Assembly: GCA_002897115.2 (NCBI GenBank)
Contig: BCIH01000005.1
Location: forward strand, 225,308-289,307
From: Prototheca cutis
Taxonomy: Eukaryota > Chlorophyta > Trebouxiophyceae > Chlorellales > Chlorellaceae
Reading direction: 5' to 3'
DNA: 64,000 bases
The position numbers were made by a program, and so were the translations under genes. The notes beneath the pieces were generated by a model, which saw only the letters and a program-made list of their open reading frames with translations, had not been told where the DNA came from and ran no database searches. Below, piece after piece: positions 1 to 11,529 of the stretch (position 1 is the first letter of the stretch; each line of letters begins with the position of its first letter).

Positions 1-661
1 CGTGCCCGCGCCCGGGCATGGGCAAGGGTCGTCCCCGAACCTGCCCCTCTTTGGGACGGCGCCCCTCAACCCCTACGGCGGCATGCACGCCTCTGGTGCG
101 TTTAGGCTTTTGGCGCCAGTTGTTGTCATTGCCTGAGATTACAAGATGTGGATTTGTTTGTGTATGGTTTTCCGTGGTTGGAGCTGCCATCAACCCCCCT
201 TCTCCTACGTTCATTGCAGCATTCCGGCCGCCACTCTCTCAGCGCACGCTGCAAAAAGTGGCGTCCATGCCAGCCATCGCCGCTGCCGGCAGCGGCGAGA
301 CGCCGTGGCTCGAGCTGCAGCACCAGCACCAGCAGCAGGCTCCTCCCGCGGCAAAGCGTGCACGGGAGGCGAGTCCCATTCCCGAAGGCGATGAGACGTC
401 GTCGCCTGGTGCAGCACAGGTCCGGCGGCGGCGGGGGGCAAGCGACAGCGAGTATGGCACCGGGCAGGCAGCCTTTGGCATCCCCGAGCGTGACGTCAAT
501 ACGCCCAGTCCCGCCGTCGGCGACAGCATGGATCACAGGCCGGCCGCGGCCCACGTCCGCATGCCCCTGGAAAGCACGACAGAGATGGACCGGGCCATTG
601 GGGGGATTGCGCCTCGCAAGGAGAGTGTGAGCCACCTGCCTCTCGTGGGCATGGCCGACTA
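1..661 (+). CDS. 3' end of an unknown protein (partial, two exons)
   Basis: Two exons can be joined in frame: about 1-95, ending at a GT donor, and 220-661, beginning after a TTCATTGCAG acceptor. The stop codon is TAG at 659-661. The predicted C-terminus is low complexity. It has a His/Gln run (HQHQQQ), a short basic stretch (AAKRARE) that could be a nuclear localisation signal, and acidic/Ser-rich segments. I see no recognisable domain. The gene starts outside the window, so its family cannot be judged. The in-frame join and clean acceptor make it likely to be real, but the function is unknown. Confidence 0.5.
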
Positions 662-1521
662 GGGTGGGGCCCCCCCCCCGGCCACGCTTACCCATCCCTC
701 CAGGTGGCGGCATTGCTAGCTCCTCCACAGGTGAATGAGGGCCGACCACCCCAATTCCCCTCTGCTGCGGCAATTTGCCGGCTCAGTGAGCCAAAGACCC
801 TCACCAAAGAAAGCGGACCCGTGCTGTCAGTTTGTCTCGTGCAGCTCTTGCACCCGTGTGTGCCTCAGGTCTGGAAGAATGAATTGCCACGCCTCTGCCC
901 TGGGAGTCTTCTCCGCACATCCCGAGGGGCGAGCATTCGCTCGCCCCTCGACGTATTTTTACCTCCAGCTGGGACCCCAAACCCATGTTTTGACTGTGCC
1001 CTTGGAGCGTGCGACTCAACATCACCAAAAACGACTTTGAGTGACCTGCAGAAAATTTGGTGACACCTGTTTCCTGCACTTTTTATTCCCGCTTCCTTTT
1101 GCGCTGATGTGCTGCATCATCGCTGGCTGAAAGAAGAAAAGGAGAAGGCGTTGGTTGGGAGGGTGCCAGGCAAGGAGTGAAAATGGTTGGGAAGGGAATT
1201 TTCTTTCCTACATGCCCGGACTGGGTACAGTGCCCAAGGACTCGTCTCGTGGACTTCAGGATCGGATACCGGAGGGAGGAAAATCTGATCGGATCCCGCT
1301 TGGATGCGTGGGATTGCACCGCGAATGCGGGATGCACTCGGCGATCCGCAATATACTTTATTTTTTGAGCAGCCTGAACCCTGCGCACGCAAAGGATACT
1401 GGGCAAGGATGAGATAGTGCCCGGGATCACCTGGTGGGACTGGCCGAGCTGGCCAACCTAGCATGCCTAGCCCCTTGGAATTCTGACGGTGCCACAGTGT
1501 GAGAGGACGCCAACACGCACC
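662..1521. other. intergenic stretch with a perfect hairpin
   Basis: No coding signal is convincing here. Short open frames exist on both strands but lack homology, good splice sites or a clear start context. The one notable structure is a perfect 12-bp inverted repeat with a 4-base loop at 923-950, entered separately. The 5' leader of the following VPS33 gene probably occupies the right-hand part. Confidence 0.4.
923..950. repeat. perfect 12-bp inverted repeat, 4-base loop
   Basis: The left arm CGAGGGGCGAGC is followed by the loop ATTC and the exact reverse complement. It is very GC-rich and is followed by a short T run, though with intervening bases. It lies about 260 bases after the preceding gene's stop codon, so it may form a stable hairpin in that gene's 3' untranslated or downstream transcript. 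Its role is unknown. Confidence 0.8.
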
Positions 1522-4500
1522 ATGGCGGCGAGTCAAACCAGAATTCTTGCCCCACTGGACAGAGGGCCCTTGCCCCTCAAGTCTCTCAGGTATGCCCGTG
1601 CTGCATGGGGCAAGGCCCTCTTCATGTGATGACACCTCCTGGGTTTGCAAAACCCGCCGTGCCCAATTGATTCCACTGCTTCTGCAGGGATGATGCATGC
1701 ATGGAGCTGCTCTCCTTCCTTGACACGGTGCGTCGGCGATGGGAATGCAGATAGTGGGGGCCAGGGTCCTGTCTGCGGGAATGTGGTCTGGCAGGCTGGG
1801 GTGAGCGTTCAAAGACGGGCCCCTGACAACCCATGGGCTGTAGAGCCGAGGACGAAAGGCACTGGTCGTGGAGGATCGCTTTGCCGCGCCACTGGGGCTC
1901 GTGGTAAGAGCCTCCACGCTCCGTGAGCACGGCGTCGAAAGGTGGGGGAGATTTGGGGTGGGGGAGTGGTTCCGGGGGGGCGGGGGGGATCGGGTTCAGG
2001 GGACTGGATGCGCGAGAGAGGCGTCCAAACACATGTATGTGGGACTCCCCCCCCCCCCCCCCCCCCCCCCCCNNNNNNNNNNNNNNNNNNNNNNNNNNNN
2101 NNNNNNNNNNNNNNNNNNNNNNNNNNNNNNNNNCCAGAGCGCGGAATCAAGCGCCCCTGCCCCCCCCCCCCCCCCCCCCCAAACACGCCCGAATACACAG
2201 CTTTGCAGCGCTCGAGGGCGACCCGGCTACGCTGGCGATGCAACTGGAAGAGCGGCGCATTCGGCAGGTGGTCTACCTCATGCATGCGCGGCTAGAAAGC
2301 GTGCACGCCGCGCTGCGCCACACCCTTGGCTGCCAAAGGTGGGTGGGTGGGCCTCATGTTTGCAGGACCAGGGATGCATTCAGAAATCGGTTGCTCGCTC
2401 GCCGGCCCAACTTGAAAACCCACCCTTCCCCTACTCCAGAGCATCCAGCGGGGATTTGGAGTTTGTGTGGTTGCTGGCCCCACAGGCACTGCACCTGGCG
2501 ACACGCCTGCTGGAAGGTGCCGGGCTCGCAGCGGATGTCACCGTGCAGTCACTGTCCATGCCCTGGATTCCATTGGAGGACGATGTCCTCTCTCTGGAAG
2601 CCCCAGGGGCACTCAAGGTTTGCATGTTGCGCCTGGTTGCGGTCGTTCAAGTGTGAGTTGGTCTTTGATGCATCGGCATCGTGCATTCTGTGTTTATTCC
2701 CACTCTCAAACGCTGGCCATGATTGAATCAACCCCCCTCACACACACACACCCCATACCGGTGCAGCACTGGCATGCGGATGGTGAACCCAGTGCGTTGC
2801 ACGAGATGGCCGGTGCCTTGCATGCGCTGGAGGTGCGGTTTGGCCCCGTGCACCGCATCAAGGCCAAGGGCACTGCTGCGGTCGAGGTTGGGGGTCTACT
2901 GGCGCACTGCCGACGCGAAGCCGGCACGGGCGAGGACGGTACCGTTGGCCCTGGATGTGGGCCGGCGACCACGGGCACGGCCTCAGTACGACCGCCACTG
3001 CCGGCAACATCATCTGGCTCAGGCATCGACATGCTCATTGTGCTGGACCGTGGCGTGGACCTGGTGTCGCCGTGCTGCACGCAGATGACGTACGAAGGAT
3101 TACTCGATGAAACGCTGGGCGTGCGGTGCGGTGTGGCGGGCACACGGACACCACAGCCAGGGGCGGCACCGGCGCAAGCTAGTGGTTCCGGTGCCGAGAC
3201 GCGGGGCCGCGTGCACGGACTCAACGCGGCTGACAGCGTGTTCACCGCGATCCGAGACAAGAGCTTTCCCGAAGCACAAAAGTGGATCAACGAGACGCTC
3301 AAGACCATCCAGCAGTTTCGGAACCAGGGCATCCGCACGGCTGATATCCCCACACTCCGTGGATTTGTGGCAGGTGTGTGGTGCCGTGTCATGTCATGTG
3401 TGGGGATTTGGGCATTGATTGGAGGGCGCAGATGCGCAGTGTGTATGTGCGCGGTCCCTCTCGGTCTTCCGCCCCCGTTGACCAAGTTCCTACGGCTGAC
3501 AAGCCAATCCGTGGCCCCACACCACATGCACCGCCCACCATGAACGCATGCAGACCTCAAGGACACTTTTGTAAGGATCCCAGTGCACACGGATCTCATG
3601 GAGGCCATCACGAGGGCCCTGCATTCGCCCGGGTTTGCCGAGGGGTACCGGATCGAAGCCTCCCTGCTCAATGGTGGAGATGAGCTGTCTGCTATCCAGG
3701 TGCAATCGCTCTGTTGTCTTGCCCTTTTTTTTGAAGGATGACGGCATCGCCCCACCACTGGGGTCTGTTTCTGTTTCCATGTGTTTGTCTGACAAAACCT
3801 CGGGAACGCGCAAGGGCATGCGTGAAATGTGTTTGTCCTGATGGGAAGCGGTGTGCTGTCCTGCTGCGACGCCAACAAGAAAAAATTTAACCCCAAACAA
3901 GAACAACACCTCTCCTGTCTGCCCACACTGCAGGAACTGATGTATGAGGGCGAATCGCCTGCGCAGGTGCTGCGACTGCTGACCCTGTACTGCTGCGTGC
4001 ATGGCGGCGTGCCTCGCAAGGCATGGGATGGGCTGCGCCGCGATTTCCTAAATTCGTACGGTCACGAGAACCTGATCACCTTTGGTGCCCTCGGCAGGGC
4101 AGGCAAGGAGGGGATGGGGCCTTTGCTCCGGATGGAATGCATACATGCGTGCCATGGACGGATGTGAATTTCTGTAGGAGAACATTCGGTTCACACCACT
4201 TTGACCCCTCAAACCAATCGCCCTCCTCTTTCTCCCTTCAGGCCTCATATACCCCAAGGAGTCCAAGCGCTCGACATTTGGCAGCATTCGTGACGGGTTG
4301 CGGCTGCTGGCCCCCGAATCCAGCCCCGCTGGCGCAGAGGGCGACATCCACTTTGCATACTCGGGCTACGCACCGCTGAGCGTGCGCCTGGTGCAGCACG
4401 CGGTGGGCGCCGGCGGCTGGACCACGGTGGCTGAGCTGCTGGCCTCGCTGCCGGGGCCCAGCGCCGAGCTGGCCTGGGCACGGGACAGCAATGGCGCGCA

Positions 4501-4819
4501 CACGCAGCGGCCTGACCACGCCGGCTTGGTCGATTCCCGAAAACGGGCTGGTGGCCATGGTGCCATCGGTGGAAGCAGTAGCACCGAACCCAATGAAGAT
4601 GCTGCAATCATGGGACCCCCGAGACGCCCATTGGTCGTCGTGGCCTTTGTTGGTGGCGTGACGTATGCCGAACTCGCGGCACTGCGCCACCTGTCGGCGT
4701 CACGGGCCGTGCCCTGCGATTTCCTGGTTGCCACCACGGGCATCGTGAATGGCGAGACGCTGATGCAGGAGTTCATGCCGCAGACGGCAGTTGCACCGCA
4801 GGCCGCCCTGCCGGTGTGA
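1522..4819 (+). CDS. VPS33: VPS33, Sec1/Munc18-family subunit of HOPS/CORVET
   Basis: VPS33 is the SM protein of the HOPS/CORVET tethering complexes that drives SNARE assembly at late endosome and vacuole. Nine exons join in frame: 1522-1589, 1688-1727, 1844-1941, 2201-2338, 2440-2617, 2767-3373, 3554-3699, 3934-4102, 4242-4819. Family signatures in order: LRDDACMELLSFLD near the N-terminus, GPL-like APLGLVVRASTLREHGVE, RQVVYLMHARLE, IPLEDDVLSLE, the highly conserved VLDRGVDLVSPCCTQMTYEGLLDE, then RLLTLYCCVHGG and a C-terminal VVVAFVGGVTYAELAALR. The ATG at 1522 follows CACC and gives a normal SM N-terminus. Intron 8 (4103-4241) uses a GC donor. A 61-base gap and C runs lie inside intron 3. 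The gene converges on FEX with about 295 bases between stops. Confidence 0.93.
2047..2133. repeat. poly-C run running into a 61-base assembly gap
   Basis: A run of about 26 C residues (2047-2072) leads directly into N at 2073-2133. A second C run lies just after (2160-2180). All of this is inside VPS33 intron 3, so no coding sequence is obviously lost. The gap is probably an assembly failure on the homopolymer. Confidence 0.9.
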
Positions 4820-5114
4820 CATCCATGGCCAGTTTGAGAGTTGCTGCACTGCAAATCAACGCTCTCCACCGCCATATACGGCGTGTGTGTGAGTGTGTGT
4901 GTGTCATGCACCCTTTCTTTGGCACTGTCCCTCTCCTGTGCAATGCTGCATGGGCTCTGCATGGCAGCCAACCCAAGCTTGTTCAGTCCAGTAGAGACTG
5001 TAGTTTTTCTCAACAGTGAGATAACAGGGACAGATGAGTCTTGATCGAACAAAAACCCACTTAAAAAGAGCAAATGCTCCCAGTGTCTGCACATTGCCGG
5101 TAATCCTCGCCCCA

Positions 5115-7430
5115 TCAGCCCCGGCTCCAGTAAGCGGTGCCGTACATGATGATGCCGAGCAGCGCCCCGCCTGCTAGACTTTGCAGTGTGTACGTGTGTG
5201 CATGAAAATCGTCCGGGAACGTACTCGCAAACTTGACTACCTGTGGAGAAACGTTTTAGGGTTTGGTTGTTCCTGTACTGGGGCAGGATGGTAGTCAGGC
5301 TGTGTTCATGCACCGCCCAAACCCTAGAACTCATCGGAAAGTCCCTGATCGTGCAGGCAATCTCAAGACTCGCATGCAACTCGCTGCGTTCTTTTTGCTG
5401 CTCGCTCCTTCCTTCCCATCACGGTGACAGCCCACTCCGAACCCAGATTTCCCCGCCAGCAGACAATCAAACAGCCGCACCTCCGCGACAAAGGTGGAAA
5501 CCGTGGTCAATGCGCCACAAAATCCCGTTTGGACCGACTGGGTGAGGAGCACGCCCCAGTACCCCAGCCCTGCCCGGAGCTGGGCGACCTGCAGTCCAAA
5601 GTCCAGGGCCGTGCCGAGCATGTTTGCCGCAAACGTGCCCGAGGGGAACCACGGCCAGGGGCTGTCCTCCCGGTAGTTGAGCACCTGCGCCAACCACCAC
5701 CGAAGCCAGCACCTGCGCGTTTGTTTGCTTGTTGAATGTGGGTGGGAGGGGGTGGGTGGGAGAAGAGTGTGTATGTGTGTGTGTGTGTGTGTGTGTGGAA
5801 GTGGGCGAGGGGGGATTTGATAATGGTGTCCTCTTGAAGGAGCAGTATTCCCCACCAATTTGGATGAGTTCTCGCCTGCTGCAACACCGTTTGACATTGT
5901 CAGGTTCAGAGCACCCCAGTCTGCAGCATAGATGACGTAATCACCACAGCCAAGTTTACCAAACAAAACTGCCTCTACTCCTCTTAAACAAAGCAGCAAC
6001 AGAAGCCCCCACCGCACCCTGGCATTCCAAACATGGCCGCAAAGAAATTTTCTCGCAGCCAGGTGTGCGAGGTTTCAAGCCCGGCACCCACTGCCCAGCC
6101 AGCGGTGAAGAGTGCTAGGAGGAGCATGGTGACAACATGGGTCCGGTTTCCGGCCAGCCCACTCCACGCTTGGCCCCACTGACCCCTCAGGAGCAGGTTG
6201 GTTACTGTGCCTGGTCGAGGCAGGCCGCTCTGCACCGACGGCTTGGACGCCGGTCCATGAGAAAGACGTGGGAGATCCATCGCCGCCTGCATCTCCTCCT
6301 CTTGTTCCCGTGGGAGCACAGACGGTACCGAGATGGAACCTCGCGACAGGCCGTACTGCTCTGCCTCGTAGGCCAACTGCTCGCCCCGCACATCCTCTTG
6401 GTCCCCGGACAGGTACCTGAGTGGTCGGGTCAAGGGGTGGTGTCGTTGGGTTGCATTGGAAGCAGAAGTTATAAGTGCATCACAATGAAAGCGAGGCTGT
6501 TCCCATGTCAACATGGCAACAGCGCCTCCCTCTGGTCCACACAGCACGACCACCGCTAGGGAAGCACGTTCTGCATGCTGCCTTCACAGCACATACGAAC
6601 ACAGCCCAAAATCAAAAAAGGATCACGGCATGAATCCCAGGCACACCGGTCAATAGCCAATGCCGTGTGGCAGCCCACAAGGTAGGAAACCACGGCGGTG
6701 GCCATGCCGACGACGTATGCCACCATGGTGTTCATCCACTGGTTGCTCCCGATCGCCATGGTCATCATCTCCAGCTGCCACGTCCCAAACGTCGTCAGCG
6801 AACCGCAAAATCCGGTGCGTAACCCTGTGATGTGCTATGGGTGCATCGTTGCTGCTGCTGCTGCTGCTGTCGTCGTCATTGTTGATGTGACACATGCAGG
6901 CCAGCAGCGACGGTCAGCACAGTATGGTCTCCCTCCCTCCCCACGCGCGTGTGTGCATGCGTCCAGACTCCGACGCACCAATGTGGAGGGGGATGTTGGC
7001 CTGCCAGGGATGGGCTGAGGGCAGGACGCTCATTGCCTTCTTGCTCTGCAGGCCCAGGACAGCTGGTGGGACCAGGGCTCCCATGACAAAGCTGCCCAGG
7101 ATATTGGGCGTCAGCGAGCTGAAATAGATGCCACCTGTGTGGCGATGAACAGAGGTGTGGAACTGTGTCAATCACCAAGCCACAGCCTGTTTGATCCCGG
7201 CTGCCTGGTCCAAGACCAGACCGCACACTAAGGGCCCAGATGGGCACGGCACATCCAGTTGCACCGCCAAACCCGTCCCACGCACGCTCATGCGTACCGG
7301 TCAAGCAGGGGCCCCACTGGCCCGAGCATCCAATGATGAAAAACTGGGAGAGGAAGGTCCGGGTGACCACGCCCACTTGGGCCCAGAACGCCAGGTGCAG
7401 CAGGACGAGGAGTGTGCTCCGCAGCTCCAT
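5115..7430 (-). CDS. FEX: FEX two-domain fluoride export channel
   Basis: Eukaryotic FEX proteins are fused tandem copies of the bacterial CrcB/Fluc channel that expel fluoride across the plasma membrane. Read from 7430, exon 1 has hydrophobic helices (LLVLLHLAFWAQVG). The next exon has the pore-type segment SSLTPNILGSFVMGALVPP. The third carries the first signature TGFCGSLTTFGTWQLE. A hydrophilic loop follows, then a lone helix (MLLLALFTAGWAVG) that would be the inverting linker. The second domain has SGTFAANMLGTALDFG and TGFCGALTTVSTFVAE. The last exon (about 5238-5115) ends in a membrane helix and YWSRG. Both halves keep the TTF/TTV-S/T-F box of the family. The join after the linker helix (about 6010 to 5683) is not resolved, and an extra small exon may lie there. 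The ATG at 7430 is the likely start but not proven. Confidence 0.87.
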
Positions 7431-7843
7431 TGCAGAAAGTGCTTCAAAACTGACCCTTCAGCTGCACATGACTAGACGAACTGCATTTTAGCTCGGGTGA
7501 ATGCTCGCGGCTCGTGCTAGCGGCGGTCGGAATTCCTTGGTCGAGTGCTGCTTAAGGCTGTCAGTGCTGTCCTGGCGAAAACATGCGTAGCCATGGCTGC
7601 AGGAAGAGCTTCCATAAAATAGCATTACATATATCCAGGACCTAGGGAAACAGGAAGGCAGAGTGATCCCGAGCAACTGGGCATCCGGGACGGCAGCTGT
7701 CTTCTGGCACGGTCGGTGGATCTCTTACGTGGATCTCTTACCGAGATCCGTCTTGGCTGGCCCCATAAGATCATCTCACTGGCCGCACTACGTCCCCGGA
7801 GTTCTGCGGCTCAAAATCGCCTGACAGCGTGCACATTATGATA
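7431..7843. other. intergenic, FEX 5' side and TMEM14-like 3' side
   Basis: No gene is supported here. The stretch separates two minus-strand membrane-protein genes. A near-tandem GTGGATCTCTTAC is repeated twice at about 7726-7750. I see no RNA gene. Confidence 0.4.
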
Positions 7844-8790
7844 TCAAAAACCCCCTGGAGGAGGCCGTTTCTTCGGTCCCTGGTCAGGAAAAGGGATGCC
7901 CCCGTCGTCATCGGCCTGTGCTGGCCTGGGCGCCCCAGGGCCCCGCGCCAGCGCAAAGGACCCCTCCTCTTCGGGCCTACTTTCATACTGTGCAAGGAGA
8001 CGCGACGCAGCCCTGACCCGTTCCTGCTCATACCACTCCCACTCCAGCATTTTTGTCAGGTGATAGGCAGAGGAGATGCCCCCCAGCGCCGCCAGCATGT
8101 TGCCCCCTGGCCCAACCTGTGCGTGCCCGTGTGTGCAGGAGAGAATGGGGCTTGGGGGTGGAATAAGTTGCAGCGGTCTACCAAAGATGCATCCCAGAAT
8201 GGTAAACCTCCACCGCCTCACTCATCAATGGCCTCACAACTTGTAACCCTGCCAACAACAACAAATGCATTTCACTGCAGCCAAAAACACACATAAGGGT
8301 TTGCCGAAGCTCTGTAGCCCATGGCGCCGGCAAAGAGCACGGATCCGAGCAGCGACATCTGATGTGCAATGCGGTGCTTCTCAGGATTGTTCGTTGTCAT
8401 CCAGAAGCTCCCCACGGCAAAGACCGTGCTCAGCGTCATCCCAGTCACCAACTGCATGTTGTTCGTGACTGGGTGGGTGGTGGATCTGGCAGCCTATGAG
8501 CGAGCGACCCTCCAAACTGCCTGGGAAAACAAGTGTTCCAGGGCCCACTTGGCAAAGGCAGCGCCCATCAAACACAACCCAACTCACTCCTGCGACGCTC
8601 TTCATCTTGGAGTAGGCTGAGAGCCCGCCCACGGCGCAGACAAAGGCCATCACGATGTTAAGGTCTGGGGAGTCCTCCGGGGACTTGGTACGGTCCCTCC
8701 TCCTGCAGGATTCCAGGAAGTCCACTTTCTCATCGGCAACACCGAGCTGCTGCGAGTACCGGACTTCGCGTTCCTCCTTTCTATCAAATC
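7844..8790 (-). CDS. TMEM14 / FAX-like small membrane protein
   Basis: TMEM14/FAX proteins are small multi-helix membrane proteins of mitochondria, ER or plastid envelope; the plant FAX members export fatty acids from plastids. The exon at about 8600-8790 encodes NIVMAFVCAVGGLSAYSKMKSVAG, the typical first helix plus Gly/Lys turn. It joins after a GTGAGT donor to LVTGMTLSTVFAVGSFW and then MSLLGSVLFAGAMGYR. A short exon YHSGMHL precedes the last exon GPGGNMLAALGGISSAYH, like the family's YHSGKFMPAGL. A charged tail ends PPPGGF at 7844. The N-terminus is open upstream of about 8790 with no convincing in-frame ATG, so the start and targeting are unresolved. The short YHSG exon junctions are also uncertain. 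Confidence 0.65.
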
Positions 8791-8859
8791 CATGCCGGTT
8801 GGGGATTATACGCGCCGGCTGTCCCAGAACTGGCGCTCACCCCCAAAACGCCATGATGG

Positions 8860-9216
8860 GTGTAGGCTGCTCACGACACCCGAAACCGCAATGTGACCGC
8901 CGGCCGCCAGTCCAAATCAGTCTCGTATGATCTGTACAATGTGTTTACAAATATTTCCAGGGCTGGAAGAGCACCCAGGGGTGGGTTGGTGGACGCATGA
9001 TGCTCCGTCGCGTTTCGATCACCAGAGTTTAAGGCGGGTGGCGAGCAGGTTCCCGCAGGTTACGTGACCGTTTGGAAAAAAGGCCGCTCACTGCAACTCA
9101 TAAGCTGCGCACGCGAGTGCGAACCGTACACGCCATGACAGCATACGAGCTTTCCATAAGAAATTTATAGGCAACCGGGGACTTGGCCTTTTGCGGCGCC
9201 GCAGCTCCCGAACGCC
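8860..9216. other. intergenic between divergent genes
   Basis: This stretch lies between a minus-strand gene and the plus-strand kinase-like gene, so it probably holds both promoters. No motif is clear enough to annotate, and no gene is supported. Confidence 0.35.
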
Positions 9217-11529
9217 ATGCCGTCCCAACGCAGCGCGAGTTTTTCAATCACACGCCGCGAGCCCGTGGCGAAAGCGCCAGATGTTCCTCTCGAAGAATTG
9301 GCGCAACTTAGCGATGACCTGGACAAGAGCACCGTGCCAGGGGCGGTCCTGCTGCCGGCCGGCATGGTCATCAAGGAGGGCCAGCAGTTGTGGGAGGGCG
9401 TCCGATTTGGGAGGTTCCTTGGCGCCGGAGTTCAGGTGCGCTGCATTGGGCAGCATTCACAGTTCATGCATGAGCACAGGGCCTGGTTCATGCCGTGAGC
9501 AGCGCGATTCGTGGGGCTTCTTCTGGCGTGCTGCACTGCATGGCAGAGCCGTTTTGTGAGGGGGGTGGCGGTGCCTCGCGTGCACCTGGCCCCCTCAGGC
9601 CCACACCCTCACCCACGCCCCGTCCGTCCAACTGCCACCGCACAGGCCCGCGTGTTTGAATTAGTCAGAGACGACGGCACGCCTACGGGGAAAGTCATCA
9701 AAGTGGCGCATGCCGACCTCGGCCACAAGATGCTCAACAACTCAGTCGTGTGGATCGGCGGCGAACGTGAATGGGAGATTGGCGTCCAGGCACGCCTTTT
9801 TCTTTTTGGGTACCGCATGGAAGGCGGGGAAGGAGTTGCTGCTGTTGCTTGGGAGCGTGGACATCCGATGTAGTTGTCATTTGTGAAAGCGCACTTTGCG
9901 TGCATTCCATTTCCGCAGATGCGGGCAGCTCTGCAGAAGCCCGACGGCAGCATGCCCGGGTTCATGCGTGTCTACGACTGCGTGGTGGCGGAGACGGCAC
10001 GTGGCGTAGCATTCACAGGAATGACGATGGAGAAGCTTCAGGGCTGGGAGGTCCACAAGCGGTTGCTAGAGCCTGATTTCCACAACATCCACTACGTCCG
10101 TGAGATGCTGTTTCAGGTGTTTTCGGCGCTCGACGAAGCCGAGCAGCTGCTGGGATTCCACCACGCTGACCTGGGCATGCGCAATGTGATGGAGTGCTAT
10201 CCCGAAGTGTTTGACGACGTGGCGCGCAGGGAGATGCAGAAGAGCATGAAGGTGCTCCAAGCCGTCTCCATGGCCGCCGGCAGGGACGGGCAGCGCGAAA
10301 ACGGTGGGCTCGATTCGGATCCAACGAGTGCTGCACCTCAGACACAGCACCTACCCGACGGCGGTCCTCCGGAAACCCGGAGATCGCCGTGGCCGGCTCC
10401 GGTGCGGGCACAGCACACGCGGGTGGTGCCGGTGCGGGGCTACACGTGCTCTGCGAGCGGCGAGATGTTGCCGCTGGGTCCTCGCGTGGAGTTCAAGGTC
10501 ATCGACTATGGCGTGGCCATCTTCAACGAGGAACTGGCCGAGACAACAGGCGGGCAGGAATACAAGGCGGTGCAGCAGCGCATCCGTGAGGCCCTGTTGG
10601 CAAAGGAGGTGGTGTTCCCCAGTGGCAACAACCCCTGCACAGCCAAGCCCATATCCCTCCAGCTGGCGGGGGGGGGCATGGCCTCGGCGCGCGCAGCGCA
10701 CGCGTGGCACCTCCTGCCCACGCGCCTGAAGAACAAGTTTCGCGTGCGGCAGACGCCGTTGGGCGCCATCCCTGTGCCCGAGGCCGAGGACGAGGTCCCC
10801 GGGGTGCACCCGCTGGAGCGCGACAGTCCCCCCCCCCCCCGGGGCTGCATGCCGCCCCGCTCGCGTGCCGCGCGGCTTCCCGGCACGACGCTCAAATTGA
10901 TCAAGGAGTCTGGTGTGGCGCTGGACGACCGGACAGCCAACCCGCAGGCCGCACGGCAAAGCATCGACGAAGTGAGCATGAGCCCCGTGGAGCGCATGTA
11001 CCGCAACTTTTGGCGGCGCAAGGGCGACGTGTTTCACATCCTGCTGGCCGTAGGCATGGCGCTGGACAACCGCGTCTGGCCCAAGCACGACGAGGCCCTC
11101 GTGCAGGCCTTTGCCAGTCTGGTCTACCACGTCACGGGCGTCAAAGTCCGCGCCAGCTTTGCCGGCGCCCAAGAAGGAGGATCCAACGAGCTCTACGGCA
11201 CGCTGGACCGTGCGGAGAGCCTACAGGAAATGCAGCGTCTCAAACTCTCACGAGAGGGTGGGAGTGCGGAGGGGCCCAAGGGCGGCTGGATTCCCTTTGG
11301 CCTCCGACGCAAGTGGGGCCGCCGGTGGCGACGGTTTTACATGATCATGCAGGCGCACCTGCACCCCTATAACTCGGGCCTGACTGCCAATGAAGCGCTC
11401 ATGTCGCCATTCTTTGGGAAACATCACACAGCTGTGGCGGGCAGCAACCCCGTTGATGTTGCTGTTGTCTTCCCAGATGCCTGCTCGCCAGGGCCTGCAG
11501 ACTCCAACCCCGTGGCCCTGTCCGGTTAG
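9217..11529 (+). CDS. divergent protein-kinase-like protein
   Basis: Three exons join in frame: 9217-9435, 9646-9789 and 9919-11529, with the second intron using a GC donor. The product is about 650 residues. Kinase-like features in order are a glycine-poor loop (FGRFLGAGVQ), a lysine strand (GKVIKVAH), a glutamate-containing helix region (GGEREWEIG), a catalytic-loop motif HHADLGMRNVME (H-x-D-x4-N type) and a DFG-like VIDYGVAIF. A long insert rich in Pro, Ala and charged residues separates the catalytic loop from VIDYG. After it comes MYRNFWRRKGDVFHILLAVGMALD and a C-terminal helical part. Catalytic Asp and Asn and the metal-binding Asp are present, so it may be active. I do not recognise a named family. 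Plant kinase-superfamily proteins with HHSDLG-type loops are the closest idea. Confidence 0.6.

Noticed and set aside
2706..4019. Long minus-strand open frame of more than 400 codons
   Set aside because: It lies antisense to VPS33 exons with clear family motifs; GC-rich coding DNA commonly leaves open antisense frames.
8190..8310. A further GC-AG intron in the TMEM14-like gene
   Set aside because: A nearby GT donor also gives an open join, so this case does not count as evidence for GC donors.
8800..8854. A 22-base mini-intron joining MAFWG to the TMEM14-like frame
   Set aside because: Removing it does not keep the required frame, and no other intron here is that short.
10351..11172. Open minus-strand frame over the kinase-like gene
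   Set aside because: Antisense shadow of a long exon; no motifs and no splice logic.
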